Positions 36,927 to 42,830 of a stretch of DNA of 42,830 nt are shown in pieces. Position 1 is the first letter of the stretch, and each line of letters opens with the position of its first letter. Position numbers and translations under genes: made by a program. The notes under the pieces are model-generated. The model worked only from the letters and a program-made list of their open reading frames with translations. It was not told the DNA's origin and did no database searches. Origin of the DNA: Candidatus Woesearchaeota archaeon (GTDB lineage Archaea > Nanobdellota > Nanobdellia > Woesearchaeales > DSVV01); the NCBI GenBank assembly GCA_018303325.1, contig JAGVYH010000006.1:1-42830 (forward strand), in the 5' to 3' direction.

Positions 36927-38618
36927 CTATTTGTCCCGATTCATGTGATGAATAGCTAATTTTGATAATGCTCTTACAAAGAAATCAGTGAACCTTCTAT
37001 CATAATCATCTGCCCCAGTAACTTGATGCCCTAATTCGTGAACATAAGTTTCAACAAAATCCTCAAGTTTACCCAATCTTGTTCTTTTTATCCCTATATA
37101 CTTAGTCCCATCTTGCTCAGTTATGTGAACTCCGTTTGCACATTCAACTTCCCTACCTGATTTCAAAAATAGACCTGAATAAACACGGACATCTACTGGT
37201 GCTACTTGACCCAACACAACTTCATTTATGGTTTTAACTCTATCCAGCATTTGAGTTTCTGCTTCTGTAAGGTCAGAAGTGCTTACCCACTTGTATTCTT
37301 GTTCACATGTAACTTTATCAGCACTTTGTATACCGAGGCTTGCTAAATAATTTGCAATAGAAATATTCAATCTAACTGTCGTATATCCCATCAGTTTTGC
37401 ATCCTTATTGGCATTCACATCATGTGAAGCAATTACAGCATTGACTCCGTATAGTTTTCTAAATGAAGTGACCCACAAATTCTCTGGTGGATATTTATTA
37501 AATATGTATTTCTTGATTAAATCCGTCTTTCCTTTTCTTTCGGATAAATCTCTTCTCATAGTCAATAACATCATCCTATTTTGTGGTAGTCCTCTATCTC
37601 TAAATGCTTCAAACTCATCACAATATCTTTCTGAGGTCTGACATGCAACAGCCAATACTCTCTCAATTATTTGGGTATTACTACAATTTTTTAGTATACT
37701 TTCAATCTCATCAAGAACGCTATTTCTATCTGCAAATATTCTGTCAGGTGAGATGTTTTCTATTCCCAAATCATAACTAAAAATGGAATTCGTTTCTTGA
37801 ATTATTACTCCTTTTATGAAGAGAGCAGTTTCCTCCGTTCCCAAATCAATGATTCTTGAATTGTATCCCCATGATTTTGTTGGTGCTTTTCCTTCGATAC
37901 CTAAAGAGGGAGTAAACAAATTCCCTACTGGTTGTATATCTGAATTGATTAATCCTTTAAAATCAACTTGAGAACAGTCTATGATATATGGATTGATTAA
38001 TCCTTTAAAATCAACTTGAAAATAGTCTATGCTGTCTTTTTCACTATATAGCTCCCGATAAGTGTCATTAAGAGCTAACACTTTGTTAGGAAGTTGAAAC
38101 ACCTCATCCATTAATTCTTGAGATGGATTTGTAAAGACTGTTCTTGAGCCTGCTAGATTATCGCCGTTTTCTGTTACTCGGAAGCAAAGTCTGCTTATAT
38201 TATGCCCCCCTATGTTTTCTGGTTTTGTATAAGGAGAAGCCATCCAATTCCTGGAACGGTATTCTACCTTTAAACCATGACGGATGGCTGCTGTAGCGAC
38301 GAGTTTTAAACCCTCTCCAAACTGACCAACGCTTAAATCATCAGCTGCTTTTGGAGAAAAGAGAACTGATAGCAAACCTGCGTCGTATCCGAAGCCGTTA
38401 TCCTCAAATATAACTTCTTCTGCGGGTTGTGTTGGGTCAGCTTTTTTCAAATCTGCCCATTGACCATCTTGTTTAATTCTTACCGTAGTCACCGTTCCTT
38501 TACTATCAGCAGGAAGATGATTAGAAACGCTATCCAAAACAATTCTCTCTATACCCCATGCAGATTTTCTATAATCTGTTGTTAATGAGGTTTCAATATC
38601 ATAGGTTGTTTTAGACAT
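36927..38618 (-). CDS. GHKL-type ATPase with C-terminal HExxH metalloprotease-like region
   Basis: N-box AWGIERIVLDSVSNHLPAD; FEDNGFGYDAGLL; VGQFGEGLKLVATAAIRHG; VETYVHELGHQVTGADDYDRRF. Confidence 0.85.
   Translation of the reverse strand: MSKTTYDIETSLTTDYRKSAWGIERIVLDSVSNHLPADSKGTVTTVRIKQDGQWADLKKADPTQPAEEVIFEDNGFGYDAGLLSVLFSPKAADDLSVGQFGEGLKLVATAAIRHGLKVEYRSRNWMASPYTKPENIGGHNISRLCFRVTENGDNLAGSRTVFTNPSQELMDEVFQLPNKVLALNDTYRELYSEKDSIDYFQVDFKGLINPYIIDCSQVDFKGLINSDIQPVGNLFTPSLGIEGKAPTKSWGYNSRIIDLGTEETALFIKGVIIQETNSIFSYDLGIENISPDRIFADRNSVLDEIESILKNCSNTQIIERVLAVACQTSERYCDEFEAFRDRGLPQNRMMLLTMRRDLSERKGKTDLIKKYIFNKYPPENLWVTSFRKLYGVNAVIASHDVNANKDAKLMGYTTVRLNISIANYLASLGIQSADKVTCEQEYKWVSTSDLTEAETQMLDRVKTINEVVLGQVAPVDVRVYSGLFLKSGREVECANGVHITEQDGTKYIGIKRTRLGKLEDFVETYVHELGHQVTGADDYDRRFTDFFVRALSKLAIHHMNRDK
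37944..38040 (-). repeat. In-frame 48-bp tandem duplication
   Basis: Encodes QVDFKGLINPYIIDCS QVDFKGLINSDIQPVG; attgattaatcctttaaaatcaacttga repeated at 37944 and 37992. Confidence 0.88.
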
Positions 38619-38754
38619 CTTTTACCTCTTCCAAATATTTCTGTGTTGCCAACTCAATAAAATGACTTTTATTTCTATAAATTTCATTTTTCACAATCTT
38701 CTCAACATCCTTTAATGTGAGGTCTTCCATTGATATTGATACCTTTATCTTCAT
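38611..38754 (-). CDS. Ribbon-helix-helix-like small protein overlapping the GHKL gene start
   Basis: MKIKVSISMEDLTLKDVEKIVKNEIYRNKSHFIELATQKYLEEVKDV*; stop overlaps the next start by 8 nt. Confidence 0.65.
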   Translation of the reverse strand: MKIKVSISMEDLTLKDVEKIVKNEIYRNKSHFIELATQKYLEEVKDV

Positions 38755-38839
38755 CGTAAGAAGTAGTAAATATTGCTACTATTTAAATGTTTCTATTTTG
38801 TAACTACTATTTAGTTATAAACCTAATTTCGCCACTTCT

Positions 38840-39850
38840 TGAGAGTGACTACTGAAACGAAAGATATAAATATAACTTAATTCTAAGAATATACAGTTTT
38901 TACGTCATGAAATAGGTGTTTTTATGCCAAAGAAAAGAAGAAAATTAGATGTATTCTGTCAAAACTCTAAATGTAGGGATTTCAATAAAAAAGGTCTAAA
39001 AAATATTGTTCGCAACGGAAAAAAGAAAAATGGAACTCAAAATTACAAGTGCGCTACTTGTAATGTTTCTTTTGTCAGAACAAAAGGCACACCATTATAT
39101 TATTCAAAACTTCCAAAAAAAGAAGTAGAAAATATTTGTAATCATTTCTCTGAAAAAAATAGTTTTAGGGGGATATCAAGAACAACGAAGCATTCTCTTA
39201 ATGCAGTTTATCGAGTAGCAAATAAAGTTGGAAAACATTGTGAAAAAATAGATGAAAACTATTTAGTTAATCTGGATTTGGATATGGTTGAAGCTGACGA
39301 GATGTTCAGCTTCATAAAAAAAAGGAGAAAAATTGCAATCACTATGGCTTCAAAAACTGCGAGACGGGCACGAACTACACATACATAGCTCTTAAAAGAA
39401 AATCACGGTTAATGCTCAAACCTTTCGTCGGTAAATTGAATGAAATTAGCTGTCTGGAATTCTGGAAAGAAGTAAGTAAACGATTTATTCCTGCTACTGC
39501 AAAATATAAATTCAATACTTGTACCGACGGGAACAAGCAGAATCTCTCTGCTTTGCAAATTGCTTTTCAAAACGGAACTGTAAATTATTCTAAAGTTAAA
39601 AAAATAAGAAATGGAGATATTGTTATTGGTATGATTAACAAGTGTATTTTAGGAAATATGCCGAAAGAAGAAATAGGAATTAGGCATATTGATGGTTTTT
39701 GCGCAAGGCTTCGAGAAAGAGTTTCAAGATATTGCAGAAAATCAAAAACTTTCTCAAAAAAGAAGACACCATTTTATCTGCATCTTTTCAAAAAAGTGGA
39801 ATTGGAAAGATGTTTTTATAGATTATTGTCAGTCATCTTAGTAGTCACTC
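38840..39850 (+). mobile_element. IS1-like insertion sequence
   Basis: Inverted repeat gagagtgactact near 38840 / agtagtcactctc near 39838 flanking a two-frame transposase. Confidence 0.72.
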
Positions 39851-39906
39851 TCCTTTACCTGTGTTATCATCTTCTGATTCATTATTATCAACCATATATT
39901 AAATAA
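38924..39906 (+). CDS. IS1-like transposase in two frames joined by a possible -1 frameshift at an A8 run
   Basis: Zinc-ribbon CQNSKCRDF...NYKCATCNVSFVRTKGTPLYYSKLP, VEADEMFSFIKKK; frame shift gives continuous KKKEKNCNHYGFKNCETGTNYTYIALKRKSRLMLKPFVGKLNE. Confidence 0.78.
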
Positions 39907-40025
39907 TGGCATAATTGTTTATATACCTATGTTGTAGCGGCAAGAACAACTTACCAGCAACATTTTTCCATTTATTAACAAAAAATATTTAAACCCGCAC
40001 AGTTATGGTATCAATGTGTTTGATG

Positions 40026-40190
40026 TATACTAAAAGTGATTAATTTTCGAACAAATTAATCAGGTTTGTAAGTTGGAAAGCAAAGCTTTCTAACTTCTCA
40101 GGAATCTCTGATTCCCGAGATATAATCTCTGATTCCCGAGATATACTAAAAGTGCAAAATAATGTTCGATTATTTTGCACTTTTAGTATA
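40026..40190. repeat. Modular hairpin repeat, copy D (M3-M5-M6-partial M6-M4')
   Basis: Shares M3, M5, M6 with 21965-22058 and inverted M4 with 23495-23541. Confidence 0.88.
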
Positions 40191-40296
40191 AATAGTAATA
40201 AATGATTATGGTAAAATTGTTTGAGATGGTCATAAGTTCTATAAGGAAATACCACCTTCAAACTCTCTTACCTTCGTACCATCAAACCATTTTATC

Positions 40297-41016
40297 ATGT
40301 GGATTTGTAAGCTTAAATGGAAGCATGATTGCATCATCGGAAAAAGATGCGAAAAGTTTAAAGTCAAAGTAATAGGTTATCCTATAGATTTCTATGAAGA
40401 AAGTGCAGTTGTAACTATAAAAGGAAAAGGTATAAACATAAAAGGCAAAAAGAAAAAAGTAACCCAGCAATATTATCTGCATTTTGAGAAGATTTATGGC
40501 GATGAAACCAAGATTAAGCAGTTCTTTTCAGATTTTAAGAAAGACAGGAGATTAAAGCATTTGGAAATAGAAGGCAATACTTTTTTCTTTGCGTATAAAG
40601 TGTCAAAAGAAGATATTCCAACTGCCCATTACTCCAAAAGAATATTTTTCCTAAAACCAGTAATTGTTGACGAGAAAGGTTATGAATCATGGGAGATTGC
40701 ATCATGGAGCAAGGAAAATTTAATGGATTTTATCAAAGAAACAAAAAGCAAAATAAAAGACATGATAGACTTCAAAGTATTGAAGATTGAAAAATCAAAA
40801 CTCAGCGATATTTACTTCCCTCAAATTTTGCCTGAGCTTTCCATAAACCAGCGAAAAGCATTGGAGCTTGCAAGCCATGAGGGATATTTTAATTATCCCA
40901 GAAATATTGAGTTAAGGCAGCTTGCGAAGATTATGAAGATTTCTTTGTCGACATATCGTGAGCACTTGAGAAGGGCAGAGGCAAAGATTATTCCTAATGT
41001 TAGCGAGAATGTGTAG
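40297..41016 (+). CDS. HTH_10 (bacterio-opsin activator-type) transcription regulator
   Basis: C-terminal LSINQRKALELASHEGYFNYPRNIELRQLAKIMKISLSTYREHLRRAEAKII. Confidence 0.85.
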   Translation: MWICKLKWKHDCIIGKRCEKFKVKVIGYPIDFYEESAVVTIKGKGINIKGKKKKVTQQYYLHFEKIYGDETKIKQFFSDFKKDRRLKHLEIEGNTFFFAYKVSKEDIPTAHYSKRIFFLKPVIVDEKGYESWEIASWSKENLMDFIKETKSKIKDMIDFKVLKIEKSKLSDIYFPQILPELSINQRKALELASHEGYFNYPRNIELRQLAKIMKISLSTYREHLRRAEAKIIPNVSENV

Positions 41017-41019
41017 AGT

Positions 41020-41277
41020 TTAAGAAAGCCCTTTCATAGTATACTTTCTTTCTAATTTTTCAATCTTTCTTTCAAGCAATTCTTTATCATAAACTAAACC
41101 AAAATCAGGAAAACCCCATCTTTCTTCTTGCGATTTCTTTGATAATTGTTCTGCCTCGTTTTTGGTATAAATTCCGTATCCTATAACAATCCCAAACGGA
41201 GGACTAATCCACGATGCAATTACATGCTCTATTCCCTCTTCGGAAGATTTGTGTAAATCATTAGTTACTCTTCTCAA
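41020..41277 (-). CDS. Hypothetical protein (85 aa)
   Basis: ORF MRRVTNDLHKSSEEGIEHVIASWISPPFGIVIGYGIYTKNEAEQ..; convergent with the HTH gene. Confidence 0.55.
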   Translation of the reverse strand: MRRVTNDLHKSSEEGIEHVIASWISPPFGIVIGYGIYTKNEAEQLSKKSQEERWGFPDFGLVYDKELLERKIEKLERKYTMKGLS

Positions 41278-41308
41278 AATCGTTATATCATTAGTAGTAC
41301 GTAAATTA

Positions 41309-41405
41309 ATATAGAGGGTTTTGAATAACCTATAAAAATAGTCAAAACCCTTAATAGAGCCGCTTTGAAAACCAAATAAAAACAGGGTTATTCAAAGCTC
41401 TTTAT
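41309..41405. repeat. Hairpin element with two competing pairings
   Basis: gggttttga (41316-41324)/tcaaaaccc (41342-41350) versus ttgaataacc (41321-41330)/ggttattcaa (~41386-41395). Confidence 0.65.
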
Positions 41406-41513
41406 AATTATTAATGTTCTTATCTCTTTTATGCCATTCTTTGTTAGTGTATTAACTTTTAGAGAAATCTAAACTTTTATTAATTTTGTGGAATATGCTT
41501 TTTTGTATTATTT

Positions 41514-41679
41514 TGTTCTAGGGCGCAGCCACCCATCCCATAATTTTTTTTAATTTCCTACTTGATTGGACACGTTCATGATGATTTAGTTTTTTTGTTA
41601 GTTTAATATGACATTTCTTAAAAAACTTAAACAATAATCATGTAACGGTGGACTGCGTCCCACAAACGTGTTGAGAGCG
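41514..41679 (+). repeat. R-family extragenic element (copy R4)
   Basis: ggcgcagcc (41522-41530) and ggtggactgcgtcccacaaacgtgttgagagc at the far end, as in R2/R3. Confidence 0.7.
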
Positions 41680-41880
41680 GTCACATGAAATTAAGAGGAA
41701 TTAATCATCTAAACCAATCTGCTTTTTTTAATAATCTGTCATTGTTTGGGTTTATACTTATTATCAACATAAACATTTAAATAACTCCAAATAAATCAAA
41801 CAGAATAAAGCAGTTAAAGCCAGCGTCGCATACACAAAGACAAAGTCTTTGGTCGCGACGCTGTCATTCGTTTCACTCAT

Positions 41881-41964
41881 GCCAGCGTCGCATAATCCGG
41901 TAGTGCGGTCGCCTCGAAAGCGACTGTCCGCAAGGACTTTCAGGTTCAAATCCTGGCGCTGGCG
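41881..41964 (+). tRNA. tRNA-Ser(CGA)
   Basis: GCCAGCG TC GCATAATCCGGTAGTGC G GTCGC CTCGAAA GCGAC TGTCCGCAAGGACTT TCAGGTTCAAATCCTGG CGCTGGC G; long variable arm. Confidence 0.93.
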
Positions 41965-42094
41965 TAATTTCTTTTAATAGTCTATGTTAGTTGGACTCCG
42001 AACGTAGTGAGGATGTCCAACCAGCTGACATTTTCCCAGGTTTTGCGCACGCAAAAGCTGGTGGTAATCCTGGCGCTGGCGTAATTTCTTTTAA
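41949..42094 (+). repeat. tRNA-3'-end duplication cassette downstream of tRNA-Ser
   Basis: 29-nt perfect direct repeat aatcctggcgctggcgtaatttcttttaa at 41949-41977 and 42066-42094. Confidence 0.88.
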
Positions 42095-42240
42095 GTGTTC
42101 ACTAATATAAGAAAAATGATATGTTTTTATCTTGCTTTCTCAAAATGGCACGCAGCGCGTACCGAATTGACTTGATTTAATTATAACTAAACACACAAAA
42201 CTTAAAAATTTATAAATAAGTTCTTTCTTGTATTTTCCTA

Positions 42241-42830
42241 ATGATCATCACACTCTCCGGCAACATTGCATCAGGCAAATCAACTGTTGCGGAAGCGCTT
42301 TCTCAAAAATTAGGCATGAAACATTACAGTACTGGAGAATTCATGAGGCAAATGGCAAAGCAGAAAGGGGTTTCTCTGCAAGAGCTTGGAAAAAAAGCTG
42401 AGAAAGATTTCTCCATAGACAAAAAAATAGATGACTGGACAATAAATTTGGGTAAATCAGAGGACAATTTTATTATTGACTCAAGATTAGCGTGGCATTT
42501 TATCCCAGACAGCATTAAGATATATCTTTTTGTCGGAAAAAAAGACCAGATGAGAAGGTTAATGCTTGACCAAAAATTGAAAAGAAGGAAAGCAGAAGAT
42601 TTCAAGAATGAAAACGATGCAGTCAAGAAAATAATTGCGAGAGAAAACAGCGAAGATAAGCGGTACAAGAAATATTATAAATTGAATTATCATGACAAAA
42701 AACATTATGATCTATGGCTGAATACAGACGGAATGACAATAGATTACTGCGCTGAAGTTTTAAGAAAATTTATTGAGGAAAAATACGAATTCAAAGGGGC
42801 AGAAACAAAGGGGTTTTTTAATAAATTTTT
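42241..42830 (+). CDS. cmk: Cytidylate kinase (archaeal type), open at window end
   Basis: MIITLSGNIASGKSTVAEALSQKLGMKHYSTGEFMRQMAKQKGVSLQELGKKAEKD...FIIDSRLAWHFIPDSIKIYL; no stop before 42830. Confidence 0.92.
   Translation, partial: MIITLSGNIASGKSTVAEALSQKLGMKHYSTGEFMRQMAKQKGVSLQELGKKAEKDFSIDKKIDDWTINLGKSEDNFIIDSRLAWHFIPDSIKIYLFVGKKDQMRRLMLDQKLKRRKAEDFKNENDAVKKIIARENSEDKRYKKYYKLNYHDKKHYDLWLNTDGMTIDYCAEVLRKFIEEKYEFKGAETKGFFNKF

Overview
AT-rich archaeal chromosomal segment, probably DPANN/Woesearchaeota-like. Archaeal markers are ribosomal protein L15e, RtcB plus archease, intron-bearing tRNA-Lys and tRNA-Tyr, an archaeal-type cytidylate kinase and an HTH_10 regulator. About 35 credible protein genes and 4 tRNA genes are visible. 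They include a deoC/deoB salvage pair, a duplicated ThyX-like protein, an envelope glycan/lipid-type cluster with two frameshifted genes, a 1426-aa protein with a possible APH-like kinase tail, a GHKL-ATPase/HExxH fusion with an overlapping RHH ORF, an IS1-like element and the end of an IS3-like element. The most unusual signal is the density of structured non-coding DNA: (1) mosaic hairpin modules with CGAAC/GTTCG loops, two of which rewrite gene C-termini; (2) intergenic hairpins built from 7-8 bp repeated words; (3) elements bounded by C(GNA)G mini-hairpins; (4) small cassettes duplicating tRNA 3' ends and sharing a GA-AC-GNA-GT-GA hairpin cap; (5) a ~337-nt multi-stem element closed by an 18-bp perfect inverted repeat. 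All assignments come from reading motifs by eye; no database search was possible.
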